NCBI GenBank assembly: GCA_036023115.1
Contig: JAYKKT010000061.1
Location: 16,370,501 to 16,434,500, forward strand
Source of the DNA: Brasenia schreberi
Lineage: Eukaryota > Streptophyta > Magnoliopsida > Nymphaeales > Cabombaceae
Direction: 5' to 3'
DNA: 64,000 nucleotides
Of this stretch, positions 46,953 through 58,470 are shown piece by piece (the first letter of the stretch is position 1; each line of letters begins with the position of its first letter). Position numbers and translations under genes: made by a program. The notes under the pieces are model-generated. The model worked only from the letters and a program-made list of their open reading frames with translations, made no database searches and had not been told where the DNA came from.

Positions 46953-47626
46953 TTTTATGTGTTTGGCAATAATAACAATTAAACGGTCTAAAAAGGAAAA
47001 AAATATAAAACAAAGAGCACACATAGCAGGAATCATGTTAGAACGATGCATAATATCATAAAAGTAAATTAACGATAATTTCATAAGCTCCTTGGGACAA
47101 ATTTGAAATTTTTCCAAAGAATTTCTGCTTTTGTACCCTTAAATAATACCAAGGGCAAAATCATAATTTTAACTGTCTGTCCTCTTTTGAAATTTTTGAA
47201 AAAGCCTAAGGACAAACTTATAAAATTACTCTTTGGTATTTCTATAAAATTCGTGACTGATCAGGGTTAAAACTGTAATTTTAACCCTTAGGCCGAATTT
47301 GTAATTTTCCAAAAGTATAGGGGCAATCTTATCTTTTGACTAAATGGCAGAACTGAAATTATCTCAACCAGGAGGGGCATAAACGTAAAATGACAGCCCA
47401 AAATTTCGTAATTTTCACAAACCGCCAGAGGGTAAAAGTGACTTTTTGGAGAATAAGGGCAAAATAGTCTTTTTCTTCCCAAAAATATCTAGACAATTCT
47501 ATAATTTTGCCCAGCAAAACTATAAATAATGAAAACCGATGGGGCAGAACAGACTTTTTAGTCTGCTGCCTAAGGCGGTTTCTCAAAAACCGTTGGCGGT
47601 TTCCAAAATTACGGAATTTGTTCGCC
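46953..47626 (-). other. copia D leader / LTR-internal junction
   Basis: Noncoding on both strands. Between about 47150 and 47500 short blocks such as GGGCAAAATC and GTAATTTT recur about every 50 bp in diverged form. I could not find a recognisable TGGTATCAGAGC-type primer site, so the LTR-leader boundary is not fixed. Confidence 0.45.
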
Positions 47627-47901
47627 TGAAAAGTTTGCAGCGGAAGTTGTTTATGTTTGAGGTTTCCACACAGGGGTTTCCCAGGAGAGGAACTCGGTTT
47701 GTTTTCCTTTCTCAAACTATTTCATCATATATGTTCTGTATCAACTGCTTTGTTTAAATAGGTAGCATGCTCCCCCCTCTTCTCGGATTTCTCTCCTCCG
47801 GCTTCCCTCATTTGGAGCGTTATCTAGAGCGTTACCGAAAATCTCGGTAACGTCCTCTGGTTATGACCTTTCCTTATCCAAGATACAGGTAACGGTCTGG
47901 A
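47627..47901 (-). repeat. copia D 5' LTR-like repeat (core 275 bp)
   Basis: Partner of 17776-18050. A TATTTAAAC box on - (about 47752-47760) is conserved in both copies and may be the promoter. To the right, an 11-bp inverted repeat (CAGGTAACGGT at 47886, ACCGTTACCTG at 47913) crosses the presumed end; the left copy lacks the second arm. Confidence 0.7.
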
Positions 47902-47923
47902 TGGCCAGTCCAACCGTTACCTG

Positions 47924-48711
47924 TGCTGGATGAGCCAAAAATGGCTAGATCACATGAAAAACTTGGAACTCAAAAGTTTTTATCGAGGCTTGTCAAAGTG
48001 GTCAATTGGTGCCAACCATGGTACCCGTCACTTGTAGAGCATGAGTCTTACTTTATCATCCTTCAATCTCTTCTAAAGCATTCTTCAAGTTATCATACAG
48101 GTTAGTAGAGCATTTGGTATTGGTAAGAAGCACGGGACATCACAAATGTAATCCATCATGTTTGTCCTCATACAGCACCTTACGGAGATAAAACATGTGG
48201 GATTGGAGTTTAGAATGCCAAAATGATCCTGGCAGCATCTGTAAACCTGAAACTTACCAAAACTCCATATCCTAGTCAGGTTTTAAGGGTTTTGGGTTGG
48301 ATTTGAGTCAGGGAAGTGACCCGAAAAAAGTCGGAGACTAATGTGGGAGTTTGGCGTGACATGGGGAAGCCTCTTTTGATCATATATGAGGCACCTCGAT
48401 TGAGCATCCTTGTTGGGCATTATATTTTCCTAAGAGACATTGGAGTGTTTTTGCAAATGCAAAACTAGTGGGCTTTCTGTAAAGTATTGCACAAAAACCT
48501 ATTTTGCCTCTGCTACTGCATACTTTTAGTTCTTTTTTATCCCTTGTGAGGTGGCCAGCCTCTCACTAATCATATATTTAATTGAGGCCAATATGATTGT
48601 AAAAACTTCCAATAGGAGTTATCTTCCATTTGGCTATATGAACTGAATCATGACACAATGAATTGTTCAAACGATTGAGTGGATTTTCCTATGTATCACA
48701 TGTAGCATCTG

Positions 48712-48797
<86 letters not shown>

Positions 48798-50600
48798 TAA
48801 ATGTATATTCAAATAAATATATCTACACTCCTACAAATGTATTATCCATATCTTCTATATAGGTAAATATATACATATACATATTATGTATAAAATCTAT
48901 ACATTGATGTGTATTTATGTTATATTCACATATAAAATCTGCATATCATACATATCTTCGGCATAGGCAAATATATAAGATATATAGATGCATAAGATAT
49001 AAATATTATATAATGTATATATTAAGTGTATTTTGTACACATTTGGGTTAACCAGAATTAATGCAAACTCGGCAGAGGTTGGTCCAGGTTCAAAGAATGC
49101 GATCGGATTAAAAATGGGTTGGATCTGAGTCAGGCCAATTATGTTCTCAACCTGAACTGACCCGAACCAAGTCTAAACCAATAACCGAAGATCTAAGAAT
49201 ATCTCAAGAAGATCAAGTGAAAGCATCCTCAAAGTGAAAGTAGAAAGAAGTCTAGAACCAAAGAAAATGATGCATGTGTTAAAAAGTATGCAAGATGAAG
49301 TGATAAAGATGTGAAAATGTGACCATGCGAAATGAAATCAAAAGATCTCCTCAAGTAGTAGGCTAGCCTAAGCAGTTATTATCAAGAAAAATTAACTGTA
49401 GCTCAATAAGGATGAAAACAAGTTCCTAAAAGACAAATGATCTAAAACCAGACTCTAACACAGGACTCAAAAAATGACTCTGAAAACGAAAAAGGTGCCT
49501 ATGCGTGTAAGAAAGTTTAGCATAGGTGACTAGCTACTGCAACCTGATGGTTCTTTCATGATGCCAATGGGACTAGGACCCAAAAGAGAAAACAAATCCC
49601 AAAGGACCATATAGACAACTAGGTTCCCATCAGGTCGAATGGGGCAATGCCAGTGTCGAGATGTAAACTAAAACATGAGAATAACCATGTGGGACAAGTA
49701 GGTGCCCTTATGGGAAGAATGGGATTCTAAGTGAGTGAAGGTATTTGCTAAATGCAATCTATGGGTGCTAACCCACCATGATGTGGTATGTGGCTTACAT
49801 GTGAGTTGAGTGAGATGGAGATGTGATAAATGCAATGCCATAGGCTTGATCTATGAAAACCGTCATTCATTCTTCATAGATGATTGTTGCTCCTATACAG
49901 TTCTGGAAAGTCATGACAGAAATTTTTCAGACCTTTTATAATAAACTTCATCAAATGAAATCCAGCTTAACAAAACATTTCACTCCAACTCTATCTCTGA
50001 ATAAAAGATAACACCAATTTTAGAGATTGAAATCATAGATCTTAAAATAAAACAAAATATCATCCTTGTGACCCATAACTTAGTTGGCTGCCTAGGACTC
50101 TCTGATTTAGAGATAGCATGGTACCCCCTCTAATGTAATGGACTTTCATATACATAGCATATCAAAGCATAGAAGAAAGCGAAATACAAGGCGAACATGT
50201 TTCTTCTGAAGTGTCCCAAATATATATAGAAGATACAAACTCGAACACACAAGAATGGAACCCTCTTTCCTTTTTTCACCTTTTCCTTCTCTTTCTCTGT
50301 TTTCCAAAATTTCACCCTGAGTTCATTCTGTATTCCAAATATCAAGTGTTGGTGGTTTAATTTTCCATTCCTGAAGACAATTGTTATCACAATCTTTAGG
50401 CTTTATGTTAACCAATAGTACAAGAACTATGGCATTTGTGGGAAAAATGACTTTCAACTTCTTCAAGTTGGATAAGGCAAAAATGATACAATGATTAGAG
50501 AAAGTTGGGTAATAAATGTCAAGAAAAGAAGCTTTTTCTCCTTGTAAGGCTGTATACACCCTTAATTAGCATATGACCAGAAGACAAAAAAAGAAACTAT
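47924..50600. other. intergenic with long TA microsatellite
   Basis: AT-rich sequence. A pure TA run of about 80 bp (48716-48795) is followed by a TATA-rich zone to about 49030. Open frames at 50130-50390 and 50323-50559 on - have no recognisable domain. No gene is supported. Confidence 0.6.
48716..48795. repeat. TA microsatellite, about 40 units
   Basis: Uninterrupted TA dinucleotide run. Length is likely to be polymorphic and error-prone in assembly. Confidence 0.98.
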
Positions 50601-51530
50601 TGAAAAGATCGTTTAAGGCAAAAATGAAACAATGATGATTATAGATATGTTGGTGGAGGATATGTCTTAAATGGAAGGGCAGATGCTTTCTTTTCTACGT
50701 ATCAAAACTCCAAAAGCATCAATGAGCTATGAGAGAAATTGAGGTACATAACTTACCATGCTACATGTATGAACTTTTCAGTTTGGATCTTAATAATTAT
50801 GAAATGGTTTCATCCGTTATATAACAAGTTGCATGAGATTAACAAACAGCAAGTTCCAAGAAGCAATACACTCAAGAGGAACTCCAAAATCTAAGAGACC
50901 TTCAAAAGAGAAAAACCAAGATCGTGGAAAAGTTCAAGAGAACAACGGCAATGAATCTAATGATAATAAACCAAAGAAAAATGAAAAGTACCAACATTCT
51001 GGCAATCCTGTTCGTTTGAAGAGTGAGTATCAATTCTTGAAGAAAATAAATATATAAAACAATATACTTTATTAAAGAAAACCTTGTCATATCCAAAGTT
51101 AATATGGTCAAAGATATTAAGTCATTGTAGGTTGACTTGGGTGCTAAACATCATGTCTGCAAAGACAGAAGTCTCCTTAAAACAACAAATCAAGAGCACA
51201 TTGTATATATAAGTGGTGATTATGTGGTTCAAGTCAAAGGCAAAGAGATGGTCAAACTCAAATTCACATGAGGCAAGGTGCTTAATCTTATGAATATATT
51301 ATATGCACCTACTGTAAGGAAGGTAAGGAAGAACTTAATATTGGTACACTTAATAATTAGGTTTACACATGTTTTTGAGGATGACAAGTTTATCTTAATT
51401 AAGGGGAGAATGTTTGCGAGAAAGGAATATTTATGTGATAGCATGTTTAGGTTGAATATGAATAATGAGAATCGTGATTCTGCTTATATGTTGAGCCTTT
51501 TGCTTGATGGTATCACCCTTTAGGATATAT
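50600..51530 (+). pseudogene. second copia remnant: gag end, protease and pre-integrase region
   Basis: A basic gag-like frame (50833-51057, with KSKRPSKEKNQDRGK) is followed by VDLGAKHHVCKDRSLL at about 51130 (the protease DTGATxHVC position with Thr to Leu and Gly kept), VQVKGKEMVKLKF, a stop, then KVLNLMNILYAPTVRKVRKN and FEDDKFILIKGRMFARKEYL. The order fits the protease-to-pre-integrase part of copia pol. No LTR is recognised. It stops before the zinc-binding part of integrase. Confidence 0.7.
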
Positions 51531-51534
51531 TTTG

Positions 51535-52125
51535 GAAAACTAAATGATATGATGAAACCGGAGTGAATCCTAAAATGATTAAAAACATGAAAACCTGGAT
51601 TACATGAATGCTTTTTTCTTTGGGCACATACATGCACACTCACTAAGACAACTAGACTTCTTTTTCCAATCACCCCCAAACTCTCTTTTCTAGCATTTGA
51701 GTCTCCCTTCACTCTCAACATCTGCTAAGCCATACATTATTAAAGGTTGCCCTTAGGCCTCTATCTAGGAGATCCAAGTAGGCTTGATGATTGAGCCGAT
51801 CTTCGTAAGTCATTGAAATCAACCTCATCATTGAAGAAGAATGAAAGGCCAATAGAAGGACCTCCTGATGGGCTGGCTTACCCTTGGTATCGGAGCCTAG
51901 AAGATCACCAAAGGCTATATTGTTGCACTGCAAGTGGACAAGTCAAGAATTCAAGGATGGAGATAGACTGGAACAGTCGAACGGTACATATCTCAAATAT
52001 GTCTGCCAAGAAGTGTCGAGTTGAAACTTCAAGTTCAAGAACTATAGCTGAATACCATAGAGATTATGGGTTCGAGATTGACATTGTTTAAGAGTTGATT
52101 CATGGAGTTTAAGTCTATATAAATG
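51535..52125. other. spacer between two retrotransposon remnants
   Basis: No coding sequence recognised. TTGGTATCGGAGCC at 51884-51897 (+) is close to the common copia primer site TGGTATCAGAGCC, but no LTR end is evident just before it. Possibly a residue of another element. Confidence 0.4.
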
Positions 52126-52860
52126 CCGTCAATGAATGCTTATGAGGGTTTTGTTCGTGGCTTCGGCTTGGCCGTTGCCTTGAGGGTAGTAGGGTGATGA
52201 GAAGTGTTGAGTATAGATAGGTCTTACGTAACTTTTCCACTTTCTCATTTTTTAATGGAGTGCCATTATCCGATACTAGGTCTCTTGGAACTCCAAATCG
52301 AGCCAAGATATTTTTCTTAAAGAATGCCACTACATGTTGTCCTTAGACATTAGTCAAGGAGGTAACTTCAACCTATTTAGAAAATTTTTCAGTGGCTCCT
52401 AAAATAAACCTATGTCCATTTGATGCAGTAGCTGAGATTGATCCAATGATATCAAATACCCACATGGTGAAGGGCCATGGATTCATGGTGGAATGCAATG
52501 CAGATGGAATATGAATGATATTTCCATGCACTTGACATTGATGACACTTCCTAACATGGTTATGACAATCTTCATTCAAAGTGGACCAAAAATAACTTGC
52601 TCTAAGTATTTTCATGGCTATCATATTTGTATTGACATGACCTCCACACAGCCTCATCATGATTGACACATCTCAACAAGATGTCGGTAAAACTCTTTTT
52701 ATAAAGAACCCCTCCCAAAATCACATATTGGGTTAAAAAGTTTCGAATAAAAGTCTTATCTTTAAAGAAAGCAAATTCGAGAAATCCTCCATTTTCTAAA
52801 CAATTTTTAATGTCTTAAAACCAAGGTTTTCATTTGGATTTTAGTCATTTTAGCAAATCT
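52126..52860 (-). pseudogene. gypsy E integrase, truncated
   Basis: 52669-52373 carries CGGHVNTNMIAMKILRASYF, CHNHVRKCHQCQ and FDIIGSISATASNGHRFIL; 52330-52115 carries ILARFGVPRDLVSDNGTPLK (second catalytic Asp kept). Stops and frameshifts are frequent. The Glu of the core and the C-terminal part are missing. Confidence 0.85.
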
Positions 52861-52965
52861 CTAAATCATGGGTGGATGGAGTGGGCAAATACAGGATCTC
52901 TAGGGATTGAGTACCCATAGTAGGGTCGATCCTTAGAGAAGACCCTAAAGGGGAGAGAGCATCTG

Positions 52966-53313
52966 CTATGGTGTTGTCCTCTCTACATATGTAAGTGAGT
53001 GGAGTGTGCATGATTTGAAAAAATCAACTAACTGGGTGGCCAATTCATGGTATGGAATGAGTTTTTCATTTTTGAGTTGCCAAAATTTTAAAACTTGGTT
53101 TACAACAAGCATAGAATCTCCAAAGACTTCAATATATGATGCCCCTAGATTTTTCAAAAATTTTAAACCTTGTATGAGTTCCTCATATTCAGTCACATTA
53201 TTTGAATAAGAAAAATCTAGTCGGAATGCTATTGGGATCTCTTCCTTCTCGGGAGATATGAGAATAATTCTCATGCCTGCCCCTTGTTGATTCTTTGCCC
53301 CATCAAAGTACAT
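52966..53313 (-). pseudogene. gypsy E second RNase H
   Basis: MYFDGAKNQQGAGMRI, NNVTEYEELIQGLKFLK, VFGDSMLVVNQVLK and HELATQLVDFFKS. Catalytic-type Asp, Glu and Asp are all present. Preceded by a stop after the first RNase H. Confidence 0.85.
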
Positions 53314-53365
53314 TTTTCATACTTGATCTTCATTACAACAATTTGATAAAACATGGTTTTCTAAT

Positions 53366-54150
53366 TCATTTGTCAAGTATGGGATATGTATCTTCAAGGG
53401 ATAACTCAGCCACATGATCGGTTAGGGCTTGTCCCTTAATAGAGTTTTGGTGGTGGAATTTCAGATCATACTCCATTAAGAGGAGCTTCCATTTACCTAG
53501 CCTACCCGTTAGGATAGGTTTTTCAAAAAGGTGCTTGATAGGGTCAAGTTTAGACATTATCCAAATTTCATGATCTAGGAAAAAATGTCTAAACTTTTGG
53601 CAAGCCCATACCAAGGCTAAGCACATTTTGTCCATGGCTTGATAATTTCTTTCATATGCCAATAGAGTTTTCGAAGTGTAGTAAATAACATACTCCTTAA
53701 GACTATCATCCTTGTATTGAGCAAGTAAAGTACCCAATGCATTCGTATGAATGAAAATATAAAGCAATAAAGGTTTTCCTAGCTTTGGAGGTTTTAAAAT
53801 TTGAGGATTTACAAATAAGTTTAAATCTTTCGAAAGCTTTTGGCAATCGAAATCCCAATCAAATTTAATCCTTTTCTCAAAAGCCTATTAAAAGGTTCGC
53901 ATCTTGTTGGTAAGTTAGAGATAAATCTCCTAATCGCTTGAAGTCGACCTTGGAGGCTTCAGATTTGGGTCAAGTTGAAGGGTGGAGGCATGTCTATGAT
54001 GGCTCGACACTTAGAGGGGTCAACCTATATGCCCCTTTGGCTAACTATGAACCCTAAAAGTTTTCCCGATTCTGCTCCAAAAACACATTTTTGAAGGTTT
54101 AGTTTCACTTTATAAAGCCTAAGTGTTTCGAAAACCTTTTACAAAGATTC
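53366..54150 (-). pseudogene. gypsy E RT thumb and first RNase H
   Basis: RNase H: NALGTLLAQYKDDSLKEYVI, YERNYQAMDKMCLALVWACQ and IKGQALTDHVAEL. RT thumb sequence to the right (53830-54150) contains KLNLQKCVFGAESGKLLG in broken frames. Confidence 0.8.
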
Positions 54151-55023
54151 TATGTGTGTACATCGAGTTTTAGATTTTACCAAAAGATCATTCGCATATA
54201 CTTCCAAGAGCTCATAGATTTAATCATGGAAAATAGTAGTCATGGCTCTTTGGTATGTGGTACCAAAATTTTTCAAATCAAAAGGCATAACAGTATAACA
54301 GTATATGTCCCAAGGTGTAGTAAAAGCAGTTTTAGCCTGATCTTTTGGTGCTAGCTTCATTTGGTTATAACCCAAGTAGCCATCTATGAAAGAAAATATT
54401 TCATGATTTACAGTGCTATCCACTATCAAATCAATATTTAGAAGTGGAAAATTATCTTTTGGAGTGACTGTTCAAATTTCTAAAATCAATGCAAATATGA
54501 ATTTTCCCATTAGATTTTCAAACTACAACAATATTTGGAAGCTATTCAGAGTAAGCAAGGGGTTTTATAAATCCAGCTTTTAAAAGATCTTCTTATAAAC
54601 CCTCTTTACTTGAGAGTGGACATTGGAGTGAATTTTTCTAAGCTTTTGTTTCACTGGTTTTGCATTTGGTTCTAGAGGCAAATAATACTCTATAATCCTA
54701 GAGTCTAAACCAAGCATGTATTCATAGGTCCAAGCAAATACATCTACATACGATTTCAAAAATGCAATGAATGATGCATTTTCATGCTCATTCAAACAAA
54801 TGCCTATCTTGACATACTTTAGATTAGACTCACTCTCTAAATTGACCCCTAGAAAATCCCCTCCTACAGAATTTGAAGATTTTTTCAAGTCAAAGATTTT
54901 GTGAAAAGGAAACTCGGAGGCTTGATCATCCTCATTGATGAGGGGATCTTCCTTCTTGCTTTGATCACTCTCAAGTGCTTTGATTTCTAGGGAAGTATTA
55001 CGCACAAGAGAAGGGTTATTCAC
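54151..55023 (-). pseudogene. gypsy E reverse transcriptase
   Basis: 55023-54580 has SVGGDFLGVNLESE, AFLKSYVDVFAWTYEYMLGL and KLRKIHSNVHSQVK; 54429-54220 has FIDGYLGYNQMKLAPKDQAK and MPFDLKNFGTTYQRAM. The catalytic box reads YAND (54187-54198) in place of YVDD, losing the first of the two Asp. Confidence 0.88.
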
Positions 55024-55339
55024 AAAAAGATTATTTACAATGAGACAATTTGGGTTTGAGAATATACATGGTCTTTGTCAAAACCAAGTTTTGAGTTTAT
55101 ACACGGTTTTGAAAAGCAAAATTTTTTAATTTTCAACTTTTTTAATTTTTTAAGATTTTTCCAAACAAATGCTAGAAGGAAGAACATAAAAGATTTTCTT
55201 TTTGGAATTTTCAGAATTTTGAAATATTTTTGGTTTTTGTGAGTTTTCTAAATTTTTTTGGTTTTTCAAAATATATATATTTTTGGATTTTCTTCAAGAA
55301 AGGGTTGTTCTATCAAGCCTACAAAGAAAACACCATGAA

Positions 55340-57130
55340 TTAGACTACAAACAAGAGGTCTAGACCATAGGTTTCAGTTTCAGTTGGCTTTAGGGCACCC
55401 TTGACCCAATTGGTCTTACGTGGTGGCTCAGGAGGTATGAATGGGTTGTATCCTAAGTCATGTCGACCCAAGTTAGGTAGAGGTAAGATGAGTTCTAGTC
55501 TACCTTGGTTCTTGGTTCCTAGACCCTGGTATGGTGCATACCCATATTCAATAACATATTCCAAGGCTTCTTAAATTTTAAAAAATTTTAATAAAGAGGA
55601 TGACCTTGGAATAATGTATCGTCTATGGCATGGTTGTACACTTGAGTTTTGTTGAGTGTGCCTAGGAGGTGTATGGCTTTAAAGGTAGAAGGGTTTGACA
55701 ACCCTAGGATGCATATGACCATAAGAGTGGAAGACTTGGGTGATTTGGGTGTTCATAGGAGATGGACGACCTTGGAAGTGTGAGACTTGGGTTCTCCTAG
55801 GATACCCTAGATGGTTCAGGATGGGATGATTTTGGTTCTCATAAGAGGTGAATGGTCTTGGGAATGGAGAGATTGGAGGTGGATGACTTGGGTGAATTAG
55901 GCATCTCCATGGCCCTTAGCACTCCACTCAATGGGTCACTTGATAGGCAATGGAAATTTTGTGTTTTCTTGAGATATGTATTGTTTTTTCCAAATACTAC
56001 CACAACCATGGTTATCTCATAGGATTTTAAGGTACTTATGAAAGGTTGAAGGGATGGCTCGGAGGGAATGTATCAAAGGCCTCCCTAACAACAAATTGGG
56101 GTTTATGTCTAAGACATGAAACAACCCTACATATGGTATTTAGTCAACTTCCATGGGTAACTCTATGGAGCCTAAAGGATGGGATGAGTTGCTATCGTAT
56201 CATGTGATGATAATTGGACTTGGTTGAAGCCTTGATATGGATACTCCTATTTGGAAGGTCACATTGAGAGGAAGAATATTTAGACCTCCTCCCCCAACAA
56301 TCAAGCACTTGTTGAGAGTGTGGTGATTCAATACCGCCTCTATGTGCAAAGCTTGGTTGTGGGTTGTATCAGATCTTTCTAATTTATTCTCGGTAAACAT
56401 AATTGGGGCCTTGGCAAAGATGGGAGTGATGGTAGTGTTAACTTTGGCCTTTTCTAAAATTCTCTCTAGTACTTGTTTATGCTTAGGTGAGGTTTGTATC
56501 AATTCAAAGATAGATATGTTTATGAAAAGTTTTGAAAGATGTAGTTCTAAATCATATGGGGTTAATATAATACTTTTACCCTTATTCATGCCATGAGATG
56601 AGTTAGGAATGCATGCTTTTGGGGGGGCGGGCAAAATGACTCACACCTTGCTAGCTTGATTAGCTAAGTGTGGAATTGATAGATAATTTTGGATCTAGTC
56701 ACCTCCCCTACACTCTCCCTAGGTCTCGATCTTAACTTGGCTCTAATTTGATGCCTTGGAGCACCTTGAATCTTTACAAAGGCTCTAATCGGGTGCGGGA
56801 CTCTAAACGCTCCCCAGATCACTACTTTCTTGTCTTTTTTTATTACGTGAAAGAGTGGTGTGTGGTAAGTAGTGTGAACTGTATGCAATGCATACTCAAT
56901 CCCATAGACTTGGTTTGGATGAAGACATACCTCTTTATCCTTCCCACTTATGCTTACATGGTTTGGGAATGACTCTTTGAAAACAGCTTGAATGACTCCG
57001 GTTCCTCCGAGATATGGAGCCTACCCTACTCTATTAAGTTCTCGATTTTATTTTTCAAGGAAAAACATTTATTTGTATCATAGCCTTTGAGCTTATTATA
57101 CTTACAAAAGTCATTCAAAAATTTTCCTTT
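55340..57130 (-). pseudogene. gypsy E gag end and protease
   Basis: Linker 55564-55340 (YGYAPYQGLGTKNQGRLE). Protease region 56634-56200 with HHTLNKCLIVGGGGLNILPL, where Asp of the active site is Val. 56888-56664 carries GAPRHQIRAKLRSRPRESVG. The zinc knuckle at 57065-57106 reads CKYNKLKGYDTNKC: both His are replaced (Asn, Tyr). Confidence 0.8.
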
Positions 57131-57172
57131 AGGAGGTACTCTTTCAAGAATTGCCAGGAGACTCACAAGACC

Positions 57173-58240
57173 TTATGCTAACAAAATTTCTAAGACTTCC
57201 GTCAGTGGTTGTCCCATATTAGTGTATTGCCTTTTTTCAAACTTTTTTTCATTTTTTTGTTTTTTTTCAAAAGATCTTTGTCCGAAAGACTTCGAGGGCC
57301 TAGCCGAACTTGTTTTTACTCGGATGTTGACCACTTCTTGAGTTTTTACTCCTCCTTCCGGTGTATGTGGCCCATATACCCTAGGTTTTTCAAATTTGGT
57401 TTTAAATTTTTTTTTTCCTTTCCACATATCTTCGTAAACTCCCTTTTTCAAATTGGCTTCGAAGAGGGAAGTTTTTTTTATTAATTTTTGAAAATTTGAG
57501 ATCTCGTGAAGGGAGAGGAGTGCTTTTAAATCAGTTTTAAAATTTTCAAGAATGAGCATCACTGCATGTCCTTCAGAAATAGGCTTTCTTTGGCCCAAGA
57601 GTGACCTCCACTTGACGATGAATGTGTCTGTATCCTCGTTAGGGGATTATTTAATATCTCTCAAAGTATTGAGAGTGGGCGTGACTTCCACGTTATGTGA
57701 AAACCTTTGCATAAAGCAATTCGCCAAATCCTTGAAACTGACAAATTGGCTTAAATCGTAAGAAGCCAGCCACTTTGATGCATTCTCCTTTAGAGAATAG
57801 GGAAACTAGTAAACCCACTTAGAAGAGTTCCTCTTTTTCTTATAAGCTCTTCTAGAAAATAGTTGGAGATAGGATCGAGGGTCCCCATTTCCATCATTCT
57901 AGTGAAACTCAGTATTTCATCATCACTATCCGTTTGATAATCAGAAGGTAAAAAATCAGATAGTGAGTATGACCTCTTTCTTTTGGTTTGACCCCTTAGC
58001 AATTTTTGGAGGACCTTCCTATCCTTAATAGTGAAGGACTCGAGTATTGGTTCCTCCTCTTCAAATTTGGAGCTCACCTTAGGCTTTTGTGAGTGGTAGG
58101 ATCTCCTATGAGTCCTCAGTTTATTGCTATGGAGGAGTAGGATTCCACCATATCGGCTTCTTGGCTTAATGCAGCAATTTCCCCCTTGATCCTTAGCTCT
58201 TTTAATTTCCTTTTGAGGGAGACGATCATATCTTCCTATT
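57173..58240 (-). pseudogene. gypsy E gag (capsid part)
   Basis: 57598-57173: KPISEGHAVMLILENFKTDL, LHEISNFQKLIKKTSLFEAN and LKKGVYEDMWKGKKKFKTKF. 58077-57790: SFTIKDRKVLQKLLRGQTKR, SDFLPSDYQTDSDDEI. Matches A 22050-22900 in order. Frame lost between the two parts. Confidence 0.85.
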
Positions 58241-58442
58241 TTTTAAAAAGTCTTTAAAAATTCTTTTTGAAAAATGACTTATAAAGCATGAGTCTCGACT
58301 CAACACATTATAAGAACCCTCTAAACTAGACATTATTTTGAGCTTTACAAAAATCAACCTATAACAAAAAAATGAATTAAGAATTACAATTTTGAAAATT
58401 GAATTATTTTAAAAACCAAGACCAGATCAACAACTTTCAAAG
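58241..58442 (-). other. gypsy E leader
   Basis: Noncoding sequence between the primer site and gag start, AT-rich. Nothing else recognised. Confidence 0.5.
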
Positions 58443-58448
58443 GTTCAA

Positions 58449-58468
58449 GTCCCACCGAGTGTGCCAAA
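58449..58468 (-). other. gypsy E primer-binding site
   Basis: On - TTTGGCACACTCGGTGGGAC, two bases after the LTR end. On + the complementary stretch reads GGTTCAAGTCC (58442-58452) and then ...GTGTGCCA, i.e. it looks like a tRNA T-arm plus acceptor end and CCA, a few bases longer than the usual 18-nt site. Confidence 0.8.
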
Positions 58469-58470
58469 TT

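Larger units (their letters stand above)
17776..47901 (-). mobile_element. Ty1/copia retrotransposon D, split by the nested gypsy elements
   Basis: Read on -, the order is 5' LTR-like repeat (47901-47627), leader, gag (from 46952), CCHC knuckle, protease, integrase, reverse transcriptase to 43853, then a 25-kb gypsy insertion, then the rest of RT/RNase H (18590-18051), then a 3' LTR-like repeat (18050-17776). Frame and sequence run on across the gap: the right side ends ...KKFKMGEC and the left side resumes with CKSVDTPVAKGVKLS. GCATT is duplicated at 18586-18590 and 43853-43857. The PR-IN-RT-RH order identifies copia. It is non-functional, with several stops and frameshifts. Confidence 0.88.

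Noticed and set aside
50130..50559. Two overlapping - strand frames of 78-86 codons
   Set aside because: No domain, low complexity near 50250-50290, no flanking gene structure.
58442..58467. tRNA gene-like T-arm and CCA end
   Set aside because: Only the 3' part of a tRNA is present and it sits exactly at the primer site of element E; there is no anticodon or D arm upstream.
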